Assembly: GCA_001804205.1 (NCBI GenBank)
Contig: MHFM01000062.1
Coordinates: 3,829-17,506 of the forward strand
Length of the DNA stretch: 13,678 nt
From: Omnitrophica bacterium RIFCSPLOWO2_01_FULL_45_10b
GTDB taxonomy: Bacteria > Omnitrophota > Omnitrophia > Omnitrophales > Danuiimicrobiaceae
Direction of reading: 5' to 3'
Positions 1 through 5,268 of the stretch are shown here, in pieces (positions within the stretch are counted from its first letter, which is position 1; every line of letters begins with the position of its first letter). Under the pieces are notes generated by a model. The model saw only the letters and a program-made list of their open reading frames with translations, had not been told where the DNA came from and made no database searches. Both the position numbers and the translations under genes were made by a program.

Positions 1-1
1 T

Positions 2-1534
2 AAAGCAAAACAAGACGAGGAGGCAGCCAAAGGCCAAGTCCCGCCCTTGATCGAACCCGCGGAGAAAGCGGTGGAGGAGCTGCCGGAATCTTCTGTCAAA
101 GACAAGCTCAAGGAAAGAATCAAAAAGCTGAAAGACGCATTGCAACAGCTGGCATTCACTTTCCCGACAAAGCTTGATCCTGAGAAAGTCAGCCTCTCAA
201 TCGTTGGGACCTCGGAAACCATTGGCCACGTGGCCACCTTGACGCTCATCAATCATTCCGAAGAAGCCTTCTTCATTCGAATTCCACCGACGATCCTCGC
301 TTCAAAGACCGGCGAAGTTCAAAATTATGGACTCCCACAAAAAGTGGAAACTACCTTAGGTCCTCGTGAGACGAAAACCATTCCCCTGACCGGCGTCTGT
401 TTAGATGCACGGGTCCGGCCGGCGGGCCCGGAAGACAAGGATGAGTTGGCGCTCCTTGATCCGGAGACGCTCGATCGGAACTGGAGAACACAACTTGGAG
501 GAATGCAGACCATCATTCAGACCACTGAGGAACTGCAACGAAAAGGGAGTTACAAGACTCCCTATTCGAAACGACCAGAGGAAGAACGGAATACGCTTAT
601 CCAATGGACAACCTGGCTTTTTGTCTCCACCCTGAAGGGGAACCCTATCACCAAAGAGGATTTTAAGAAAAAAGTTTATGGACAAGCGGGTGAGCTGACA
701 GCCGAGAAGAAAGAGAAGCTCGATCCCGGTATCGATAACCTTTGGGACGCGATTCAGCTTACGGGGATCCCTGTCAAGATTTTATCCACGGGAAGCGAAT
801 CGATTTTGGCCACGCCTGATTGGGAGCAGTTGGAAAACGATGTTGAAAAGTTGAAGGCAAGGGAAAAGGAGCTTGAGGAAGAATACAAGAAGGCCATGGA
901 GGAGTTCGAAAAGGCCAGAAAAGCGCTTGAGCAAAGAGGCGGAGGGCCTGAGATCGAGGTCGAAGGCGGTGTGATTGTGGGCCCTCACGGAAAAAAGGAA
1001 AGGAAAAAGTTTGAACCCCGCGATGAGCTGGAAAAGGATTTTCTGGATAAGCTCGAGGCCGTCAAACAGAAGGAGGCCGAACTGCAAAAAGCGGCTCTGG
1101 AGAGAGAGGCTGCTGAGAAAGAGAAAAAGAAAACTCAGGTCCAAAAACCTTTACTACCCCAGCCGCCCGTGGTGAATCCACCCCCAGCCGCGGGAGTCAT
1201 CCAGGTCGAACAGCCGGCAGGACCTCCGCAGGGTCCCTGCGGATTTTTTGAGAAGGAATTTCTGCGGACGGTTGAGACGCCGTGGCGTCCAAAAGGCGGA
1301 AACGATGTAACGATCCCCGGCCGGGACCCGGCTGTCAAAATTGTATGGGAAAAAGACATTGAAAACGAGTTCCAAGTCACCGGCCGCTGTCCGCTTGTTG
1401 TCGGTCACGGCGGAGATCACGTCCCCGTTGAAAAGGTTTACGAAAAGGCGAAAACTGTGACTCAGGAGGAAAGTTATCCTCCCGGAACCCGCCGGCCCAA
1501 ACCCCCAAAAGACTTGGGCCTTCCCAAAAAATAG
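2..1534 (+). CDS. Unrecognised protein with coiled coils and proline-rich linker (5' partial)
   Basis: The frame is open through the left edge of the window, so the true start lies upstream; a TTG at 47 is only an internal possibility. 510 codons are visible. Numbering from the first complete codon, residues about 35-140 look like a beta-rich domain ending in a GVCLDAR segment (Cys133). Residues about 274-312 and 341-381 are highly charged E/K/L-rich stretches typical of coiled coils. Residues about 383-414 are a proline-rich linker. The tail contains two cysteines (Cys413 in GPCG, Cys463 in GRCP) followed by a GHGGDH motif, and ends in a Pro/Lys-rich tract. I do not recognise the family. The domain, coil, linker and tail order suggests a structural or envelope-associated protein, but the N-terminus that would show a signal peptide is missing. 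The coding assignment is secure from its length and codon pattern; the function is unknown. Confidence 0.85.
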   Translation, partial: KAKQDEEAAKGQVPPLIEPAEKAVEELPESSVKDKLKERIKKLKDALQQLAFTFPTKLDPEKVSLSIVGTSETIGHVATLTLINHSEEAFFIRIPPTILASKTGEVQNYGLPQKVETTLGPRETKTIPLTGVCLDARVRPAGPEDKDELALLDPETLDRNWRTQLGGMQTIIQTTEELQRKGSYKTPYSKRPEEERNTLIQWTTWLFVSTLKGNPITKEDFKKKVYGQAGELTAEKKEKLDPGIDNLWDAIQLTGIPVKILSTGSESILATPDWEQLENDVEKLKAREKELEEEYKKAMEEFEKARKALEQRGGGPEIEVEGGVIVGPHGKKERKKFEPRDELEKDFLDKLEAVKQKEAELQKAALEREAAEKEKKKTQVQKPLLPQPPVVNPPPAAGVIQVEQPAGPPQGPCGFFEKEFLRTVETPWRPKGGNDVTIPGRDPAVKIVWEKDIENEFQVTGRCPLVVGHGGDHVPVEKVYEKAKTVTQEESYPPGTRRPKPPKDLGLPKK

Positions 1535-1585
1535 CGCGTGTATTTAGTTAAACTTGTCAATTTTAATCAACGCGCTGTAGATTTA

Positions 1586-1722
1586 ATGTCGGGTCCGAAT
1601 CAGGATTGCCAACTCTGTTCCGAGAAAAAAGGAGCTTATCGCGATTTTTCTAGTGAGGAATGGAAGTTTTGAGTGATTCCAAAGAAAAAATGCCTGTTGA
1701 TCCTTATGCCAATCCAGCTTAA
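1586..1722 (+). other. Possible tiny ORF pair upstream of tadA
   Basis: Two very short overlapping frames fill most of the 205-nt gap before tadA. ATG 1586 to TGA 1672 encodes 28 residues with a CQLC (CxxC) motif. ATG 1660 to TAA 1722, in the next frame, encodes 20 residues ending DPYANPA. Joined by a frameshift they would make one zinc-ribbon-like mini-protein of about 45 residues. Neither has a well-placed ribosome binding site. A promoter-like pair (TTGTCA at 1554, TAGATT at 1578, 18-nt spacer) lies directly upstream and may instead serve tadA. This may be chance or a decayed small gene. Confidence 0.15.
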
Positions 1723-1739
1723 TCTCAATTGAATTTTAC

Positions 1740-2258
1740 ATGGCCGATCAATCCATTCACGAAACGTTCATGCGCGAGGCATTAAAAGAAGCGAAGAAAG
1801 CCTTCGACAAAGGAGAAATTCCGGTTGGGGCCGTGGTCGTTTCTTCCGCCGGAGGCGGACCCGCCTCTGGCGGGCAAAAAATTATTGCGCGCGCGCATAA
1901 TCAAATGGAGCTGCTGCATGACCCCACGGCTCATGCGGAAATGATTGCGATTACGCAAGCTGCGGATTTTTTACGTTCGGAAGGCGGAGAAAATCATCGG
2001 GGCTCACTTGAGAAAGCTTCTATTTATGTAACGGTGGAGCCATGCCCCATGTGCGCCGGAGCGCTTGTGACGGCACATTGCGAAAATTTAATTTTCGCCG
2101 CGAAAGATTCAAAAGCAGGCGCTTGCGGAAGCTTGTATAATATTGCGCAAGATGATCGCTTGAATCACCGTTTAAACGTCACAAGCGGTGTTTTAGAAAT
2201 GGAATCTAAATTTTTGCTTCAAGAATTTTTTAAGACATTGAGGAAAGAGAAGAGATAG
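1740..2258 (+). CDS. tadA: tRNA-specific adenosine deaminase TadA
   Basis: This 172-residue protein is a cytidine/deoxycytidylate deaminase-fold enzyme that converts the wobble adenosine (A34) of tRNA to inosine in the cytoplasm. The zinc site is complete: HAEM at residues 65-68 (His65 ligand, Glu67 proton shuttle) and PCPMC at 101-105 (Cys102 and Cys105 ligands). The N-terminal EIPVGAVVV strand and the RAHN motif (51-54) match TadA. The start at ATG 1740 has no clear Shine-Dalgarno; an in-frame ATG at 1770 would remove part of helix 1 and is less likely. The oddity is residues 36-45 (SAGGGPASGG), encoded by exactly 30 bp of two back-to-back palindromes, which replace the usual short turn between the first two beta strands. 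The gene stands alone, and tRNA-Ser lies 190 bp downstream. Other deaminases (guanine, cytosine) share the fold, but the spacing and HAEM/PCxxC context favour TadA. Confidence 0.93.
   Translation: MADQSIHETFMREALKEAKKAFDKGEIPVGAVVVSSAGGGPASGGQKIIARAHNQMELLHDPTAHAEMIAITQAADFLRSEGGENHRGSLEKASIYVTVEPCPMCAGALVTAHCENLIFAAKDSKAGACGSLYNIAQDDRLNHRLNVTSGVLEMESKFLLQEFFKTLRKEKR
1845..1874. repeat. Double 15-bp palindrome inserted in frame in tadA
   Basis: Two adjacent 15-bp hairpins are visible: TCCGCC/GGCGGA with loop GGA (1845-1859) and CCCGCC/GGCGGG with loop TCT (1860-1874). Together they are exactly ten codons, so the frame is kept. They fall in the beta1-beta2 turn of TadA, where family members have only a few residues. 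This looks like insertion of a small GC-rich repeat rather than normal protein evolution. Confidence 0.7.
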
Positions 2259-2272
2259 TTTTCGGGTATCGG

Positions 2273-2343
2273 GTGTCAGTTGTCGGGGAGAAGCAATTGC
2301 AAATTTATTTTTTTGCTGACAACTGAAACCTGACTGCTGACAC
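2273..2343 (+). terminator. Inverted-repeat cluster after tadA, possible terminator
   Basis: TCAGTTGTC (2276-2284) pairs with GACAACTGA (2318-2326), and inside it AGCAA (2292-2296) pairs with TTGCT (2313-2317). An alternative outer stem pairs GTGTCAG (2273-2279) with CTGACAC (2337-2343). There is a T-rich tract (2304-2314) in the loop but no clean T-run after the stem, so a classical intrinsic terminator is not proven. It could equally be a degenerate intergenic repeat. Confidence 0.4.
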
Positions 2344-2357
2344 ACCTGTTTTAGAAT
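2330..2357 (+). promoter_or_regulatory. Possible sigma-70 promoter for tRNA-Ser
   Basis: CTGACT (2330-2335) and TAGAAT (2352-2357) are separated by 16 nt. They match the -35 and -10 consensus at 4 and 5 of 6 positions. Transcription would begin about 85 nt before the mature tRNA. The -35 overlaps the downstream arm of the inverted-repeat cluster. Confidence 0.35.
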
Positions 2358-2397
2358 CCTGCTCGCCCGCTAGGCCGCGGGCTCGCTGGATAAATTC

Positions 2398-2441
2398 GCG
2401 CGGGTGACTTGACGTCGCCTGCGGCTCCGTAAGTCACGCGC
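2398..2441. repeat. Hairpin just upstream of tRNA-Ser
   Basis: GTGACTT (2404-2410) pairs with AAGTCAC (2431-2437), extended by GCGC/GCGC (2398-2401 with 2438-2441) across a two-base bulge. It ends 7 nt before the tRNA and would lie in the 5' leader of the precursor, where it might mark or influence 5' processing. It could also be another intergenic palindromic repeat. Confidence 0.4.
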
Positions 2442-2448
2442 TCATTTA

Positions 2449-2540
2449 GGAGAGGTCGCATAGCCCGGCCTAGTGCGCTCGCTTGGAAAGCGAGTAGACC
2501 GTAATTGGTCTCCAGGGTTCAAATCCCTGCCTCTCCGCCA
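2449..2540 (+). tRNA. tRNA-Ser (GGA anticodon)
   Basis: A full class II cloverleaf can be drawn. The acceptor stem is GGAGAGG (2449-2455) with CCTCTCC (2530-2536), discriminator G2537 and an encoded CCA at 2538-2540. The D stem is GCAT/GTGC. The anticodon arm is CTCGC, loop TTGGAAA, GCGAG, giving anticodon GGA, which reads UCC and UCU serine codons. The long variable arm AGACC/GGTCT and the T arm CAGGG, TTCAAAT, CCCTG are as expected for tRNA-Ser. Its 3' end is immediately followed by a palindromic repeat and is duplicated at 2668-2684. Confidence 0.97.
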
Positions 2541-2622
2541 TTTTCCCGAACGGGAGTTCGGGAAAATGACAGCACCGACGGCGATTAAGGAAATCGCCGT
2601 CGGTGAAAAGATCCTGAAGCGA
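2535..2622 (+). repeat. 88-bp two-hairpin repeat, copy 1 (fused to tRNA 3' end)
   Basis: This repeat starts within the last bases of tRNA-Ser. It holds two strong hairpins: a 13-bp perfect stem (2539-2551 with 2556-2568, loop GGGA) and a 14-bp perfect stem (2573-2586 with 2592-2605, loop AAGGA). The same segment recurs in direct orientation at 4240-4326, with three mismatches and one single-base deletion. The first hairpin uses the CA of the tRNA's CCA, so it may also affect 3'-end formation of the tRNA. Confidence 0.9.
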
Positions 2623-2667
2623 AGGCCATCCAGGCCGAGCGGAATGCCGAAAGCATTGAGCTTTCGG

Positions 2668-2684
2668 CCTGCCTCTCCGCCATT
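2668..2684 (+). repeat. 17-nt duplicate of the tRNA-Ser 3' end (att-like)
   Basis: CCTGCCTCTCCGCCATT occurs at 2526-2542 (T-arm, acceptor, CCA and two following bases of tRNA-Ser) and again here, 142 bp downstream. Duplicated tRNA 3' ends are the usual footprint of site-specific integration. Just inside, GCCGAAAGC (2646-2654) pairs with GCTTTCGGC (2660-2668), so the unit ends in a hairpin. No integrase gene is visible between the copies. Confidence 0.75.
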
Positions 2685-2696
2685 GTTGACGCTCAG

Positions 2697-2729
2697 GCGA
2701 GCCCTGGCCACGTAATAAGCCAGGGTCGC
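2697..2729 (+). promoter_or_regulatory. Palindrome upstream of BRO-N gene, possible operator
   Basis: CCCTGGC (2702-2708) pairs with GCCAGGG (2719-2725), flanked by GCGA/TCGC (2697-2700 with 2726-2729) across a one-base bulge. It lies 22 bp before the ATG at 2751 and covers a weak -10-like TAATAA (2713-2718). It could be a repressor site or a leader hairpin. It is not a CTGT-N8-ACAG type LexA box. Confidence 0.35.
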
Positions 2730-2750
2730 CATGAGCTGAAGTGAGGAAAC

Positions 2751-3599
2751 ATGAACAAAGAAATAACCACAACTAAAATAGCGATTTTCCGGAAACGTGA
2801 GATCAGAAAAACCATTCATAATAATGAATGGTTTTTTGTGGTTAATGATGTTGTATCCGCGCTTACCGACTCGCCTAACGTTCAGGACTATATCAAGAAG
2901 ATGCGCAAGCGCGATAATGAGCTTAGCAAAGGGTGGGGACAATTTGTCACCCCCCTTTCTGTTAAGACGTCAGGGGGAAATCAAAAGCTCAATTGTGCCA
3001 ATACTGAAGGTATTTTTCGTATTATTCAGTCTATTCCATCCCCGAAAGCTGAGCCGTTTAAACGATGGTTAGCTCGGGTCGGTTACGAGAGAATTCAGGA
3101 GATCGAAAATCCAGAGCTTGCTACAAAAAGAACAAGGGCATTATATAAAGCCAAAGGGTACAGTGACGAATGGATCGAAAAACGGATGCGTGGGATCGCT
3201 ATCCGCGAGGAGTTAACTGACCAGTGGCAGAAGCGCGGCATAAAAGAGCAAAAGGAATACGAAATATTGACCGCTGAGATTTCTAAAGCGACTTTTGAAA
3301 TGACCCCATCGGCTTACAAGAAACACAAGGGACTCAAACGCGAAAATCTGCGGGATCATATGACCGATCTAGAGCTTATCTTTTCAATGCTTGGCGAAGC
3401 ATCAACGAAAGAGATAGCCGTTAATAAAAGCGCTCAGGGATTTGGAGAAAATAAACAAGCAGCGTTTGAGGGTGGTGCTGTGGCGGGCAACGCGAGAAAA
3501 GAATTGGAGCGCAAAAGCGGCAAAAGAGTAATCAGCAAAGAAAATTATTTAAAATTATCACAAAGCAAGAAACGATTGAAAGAGGTGAGCAATGATTAA
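2751..3599 (+). CDS. BRO-N domain protein, DinD/phage antirepressor-like
   Basis: This 282-residue protein has the N-terminal BRO/antirepressor fold seen in phage antirepressors and in E. coli DinD (about 274 residues, SOS-induced, reported to modulate RecA). Visible hallmarks are the IRKTIHNNEWFFVVNDVV segment (residues 18-35), the YIKKMRKRD helix, and the NTEGIFRIIQ ... FKRWLARVGYERIQEI block at about 84-118. The C-terminal half is charged and helical (LERKSGKR, KKRLKEVSND). Its length and layout fit the full-length DinD type rather than a truncated Bro-N domain. The ATG at 2751 follows GAGGAA at short spacing. The stop overlaps the start of the next gene by 8 bp, so the two are probably co-transcribed. 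The gene is more AT-rich than tadA or the ndk operon and sits in the repeat-bounded patch beside a tRNA, which suggests acquisition. Whether it answers DNA damage cannot be read here, since no LexA-type box is seen. Confidence 0.85.
   Translation: MNKEITTTKIAIFRKREIRKTIHNNEWFFVVNDVVSALTDSPNVQDYIKKMRKRDNELSKGWGQFVTPLSVKTSGGNQKLNCANTEGIFRIIQSIPSPKAEPFKRWLARVGYERIQEIENPELATKRTRALYKAKGYSDEWIEKRMRGIAIREELTDQWQKRGIKEQKEYEILTAEISKATFEMTPSAYKKHKGLKRENLRDHMTDLELIFSMLGEASTKEIAVNKSAQGFGENKQAAFEGGAVAGNARKELERKSGKRVISKENYLKLSQSKKRLKEVSND
2807..2836 (+). repeat. Perfect 13-bp inverted repeat with T-run inside BRO-N gene
   Basis: AAAAACCATTCAT (2807-2819) and ATGAATGGTTTTT (2824-2836) form a perfect 13-bp stem with a 4-nt loop, followed by one more T. 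The position is about 56 nt into the coding sequence. It resembles an attenuator or terminator hairpin, although the stem is AT-rich. It encodes the conserved IHNNEWFF stretch, so the symmetry could also come from the codons used. Confidence 0.6.
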
Positions 3600-4116
3600 G
3601 AAGATAGGATTAATCAGTATTTTTGTATTGATGATTACTCGTTGCGCCTTTGCTGAAACGCCTGAACAAATTGCTCAAGTATGGAAGGAACGAGGATTTG
3701 TAGCTCTTTCTCGGGTCGATTCTCTTTCAGGAAAGGATGATGCAAAATCAAAATATCAATATCTTTTAGAATATGCATTTGCTATGCACGCAACGGCTGA
3801 CAAATCCAAGGAATTTGCTTTTGTGCATAAAACTGAGAACGACTTAGATTTTTATAAGATAATTTTAAACAAGGGAAAAAATCCGAAGCCTGTAATCGGA
3901 GGAGATGAGGCGGGTCTTTTTGTAATTAATTATATCTATGATCACAAAACTGGAGAATTTATAGGTACCAAGATCGAATTATTGCCAAGAGGCTGGTATA
4001 TACATTCAAATCCAGCAATGCCAAATACGCTGCTACTTGACGTAATGACCGATAAAATATTCATCGTATTCGATCTTTTAAACCCAATGGATTCTTATAT
4101 CGAAAATCTTGAGTGA
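3592..4116 (+). CDS. Small secreted protein of unknown function
   Basis: This 174-residue protein begins with a clear signal peptide: MIKK, a hydrophobic core (IGLISIFVLMI), and a likely cleavage after CAFA near residue 21. The mature part has no cysteine. It has alternating hydrophobic and charged segments suggesting a small alpha/beta domain, with aromatic-rich strands such as AGLFVINYIYD and IFIVFDLLN towards the end. I do not recognise the family. The ATG at 3592 overlaps the preceding stop codon (ATGATTAA arrangement) and is preceded by AGGTGAGC, which favours translational coupling with the BRO-N gene. The gene is conspicuously AT-rich compared with its neighbours outside the patch, another sign of foreign origin. 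A secreted partner for an intracellular DNA-binding-type protein is unexpected, so co-inheritance as cassette cargo is as likely as a shared pathway. Confidence 0.8.
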   Translation: MIKKIGLISIFVLMITRCAFAETPEQIAQVWKERGFVALSRVDSLSGKDDAKSKYQYLLEYAFAMHATADKSKEFAFVHKTENDLDFYKIILNKGKNPKPVIGGDEAGLFVINYIYDHKTGEFIGTKIELLPRGWYIHSNPAMPNTLLLDVMTDKIFIVFDLLNPMDSYIENLE

Positions 4117-4239
4117 AAGCGTAGAAAGTTATTAAATAAGTAAGAGTTTCGTTGAATTACGGTGCTGACAGGATTTCTTAGTTTTCACAAGTAATTGAAT
4201 TTCTTGGGGTTGTAGGGTTCGCTTTTCGTCCACGACTAC
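4117..4239 (+). other. AT-rich gap after the secreted-protein gene
   Basis: No gene is seen. TTGAATTAC (4153-4161) and GTAATTGAA (4191-4199) form an imperfect inverted repeat with one mismatch. The last bases before the next repeat (GACTACCCGCCA) look like a tRNA 3' end, but no matching acceptor 5' strand or T arm can be drawn. Confidence 0.5.
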
Positions 4240-4326
4240 CCGCCATTTTCCCGAACGGGAGTTCGGGAAAATGACAGCACCGCGGCGATTAAGGAAATCG
4301 CCGTCGGTGAGAAAACCCTGAAGCGA
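4240..4326 (+). repeat. 88-bp two-hairpin repeat, copy 2
   Basis: This is a direct copy of 2535-2622. Hairpin 1 is identical (4244-4256 with 4261-4273). In hairpin 2 a single A is missing, so T4304 is unpaired. Three substitutions lie in the tail. As in copy 1, the unit opens with CCGCCATT; here a second CCGCCATT follows at 4333-4340, soon after the repeat. The two copies bracket the BRO-N and secreted-protein genes, 1705 bp apart. Confidence 0.9.
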
Positions 4327-4368
4327 TGTCCGCCGCCATTCCCCCTCTTCCCCAAATATAAACAGAAA

Positions 4369-4596
4369 GGCAATTTCACCTTCTCCGGAGGAAGTTCAAA
4401 TGCCTAGATTTTTCGATGGTAATGGAAAAATCAGGCATTTGCACAGCACCAACTCTCAGATTAATTATTTATTGGAAGTTGGTACAGCCCTCACCTTCAA
4501 TATAAAGCAATCAATGAGGGTGAGGGCAGTGAACCCCGCTCAATCCGGAATTAATTTTTGCGGGGCGAACGGTTCCGGAGGAGAAGTGAAATTGCC
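4369..4596 (+). ncRNA. Large folded element: candidate structured RNA (orientation assumed)
   Basis: A closing stem joins GGCAATTTCAC (4369-4379) to GTGAAATTGCC (4586-4596), then TTCTCC (4381-4386) to GGAGAA (4580-4585) across a bulged C4380. A symmetric GGA/GGA internal loop (4387-4389, 4577-4579) follows, then GGAA/TTCC and GTTC/GAAC pairs. Inside are four hairpins in series: P2, 16 bp with one bulge (4398-4414 with 4425-4440); P3, 7 bp (4448-4454 with 4477-4483); P4, 13 bp (4487-4499 with 4515-4527); P5, 6 bp (4534-4539 with 4560-4565). A five-helix architecture is unlikely by chance. It sits upstream of the ndk promoter, so it is not part of that leader. The alternative is a palindromic mobile element; no target-site duplication is seen. 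An 89-codon frame crosses it but runs through the stems and the promoter. Confidence 0.5.
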
Positions 4597-4616
4597 CCTA
4601 TCGCTCCTTAGGCTCA

Positions 4617-4644
4617 TTGACTTTAAAGCTTTCCGTGCTATAAT
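4617..4644 (+). promoter_or_regulatory. Sigma-70-type promoter of the ndk operon
   Basis: TTGACT (4617-4622) and a perfect TATAAT (4639-4644) are separated by 16 nt. Transcription would start near 4651, giving a leader of about 20 nt that includes AAAGG ahead of the ndk ATG at 4672. It is the best promoter in the window. Confidence 0.75.
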
Positions 4645-4671
4645 CTCCAACCTTTTTAAAGGTCATTAGTT

Positions 4672-5268
4672 ATGGCAAAAGAAACTCCACGAGAACAAAC
4701 CCTTGTTATTATTAAACCGGACGGCTTATCCAAGTCGCTCACCGGCAATATCTTAACCCGGCTTTCCGAAACCAAGCTTGAAATTGCGGCCGCAAAATGC
4801 CTGCACGTTTCCCGCGATCTTGCGGAAGAACATTACACTGCGCTCCGCCACAAACCCTTCTTTGAAGAAGTCATCAAATACATTATGGGCGGTTATCATC
4901 CGCGTAAAAAAGTGATGGCCATGGTTTATGTGGGGCCCGATGCGATTCAAAAAGTGCGCGCCGTAACGGGTGCTACCAACCCCGAAGAAGCAGATTCCGT
5001 GACCATTCGCGGCCAGTACGGCCGAATCACAACCAAAGGCGTTTACGAAAATGTGATTCATGCTTCCACCAGTTTGGAAGAAGCCGAGCGCGAAATTAAA
5101 TTATGGTTTGAACCGGATGAAATTATTTACGATCTTTACCTCACAAAAACGGTTGAAGTTACCGTAAAAAAACGCGTATGGACGAGTAGCGTTTCTTCTC
5201 CCGCATCAAAAACAGTTACCCCAGTTTCAAGGCCAATCATCAAAAAATCAAAAAAGATTAGAACATGA
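4672..5268 (+). CDS. ndk: Nucleoside diphosphate kinase with basic C-terminal extension
   Basis: This cytoplasmic enzyme transfers the gamma phosphate of ATP to other (d)NDPs through a phosphohistidine. The fold is clear: TLVIIKPDG at residues 10-18 (Lys15), VRAVTGATNPEEAD at 95-108, TIRGQYG at 111-117, and NVIHAS at 127-132 with the catalytic His130. The length of 198 exceeds the usual 140-150 residues. There is a small insertion around GGYHPRKK (73-80), and the EREIKLWFEPDEI segment (139-151) runs into a tail of about 45 residues rich in Lys, Ser, Thr and Val. Long variants ending in a similar segment exist in the family, but the Lys/Ser-rich tail looks lineage-specific. ATG 4672 is preceded by AAAGG at suitable spacing. 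The stop overlaps the next start (ATGA). It is first in an operon with sugar-uptake genes, an uncommon pairing. Confidence 0.95.
   Translation: MAKETPREQTLVIIKPDGLSKSLTGNILTRLSETKLEIAAAKCLHVSRDLAEEHYTALRHKPFFEEVIKYIMGGYHPRKKVMAMVYVGPDAIQKVRAVTGATNPEEADSVTIRGQYGRITTKGVYENVIHASTSLEEAEREIKLWFEPDEIIYDLYLTKTVEVTVKKRVWTSSVSSPASKTVTPVSRPIIKKSKKIRT

Noticed and set aside
1533..1576. Terminator after the first gene
   Set aside because: AGCGCGT and ACGCGCT pair, but the loop is 30 nt and no T-run follows.
2535..2622. Integron attC site
   Set aside because: The hairpins are perfect and lack the RYYYAAC/GTTRRRY core boxes and extrahelical bases that define attC.
2702..2725. LexA-type SOS box before the DinD-like gene
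   Set aside because: The palindrome is CCCTGGC/GCCAGGG with a 10-nt spacer and does not fit CTGT-N8-ACAG.
2442..2942. A 166-codon minus-strand frame
   Set aside because: Its C-terminal part is the antisense translation of tRNA-Ser, a common false gene, and the rest is antisense to the repeat and the BRO-N gene.
4200..4246. Pseudo-tRNA ending in CTACCCGCCA
   Set aside because: No complementary acceptor 5' strand, T arm or anticodon arm can be drawn upstream.
4400..4669. An 89-codon frame with a good GGAGG ribosome-binding-like sequence upstream of ATG
   Set aside because: The ATG and much of the frame lie in strongly paired stems, and its 3' part is the ndk promoter (TTGACT/TATAAT). The protein has no recognisable features. 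The GGAGG is one arm of the closing stem.
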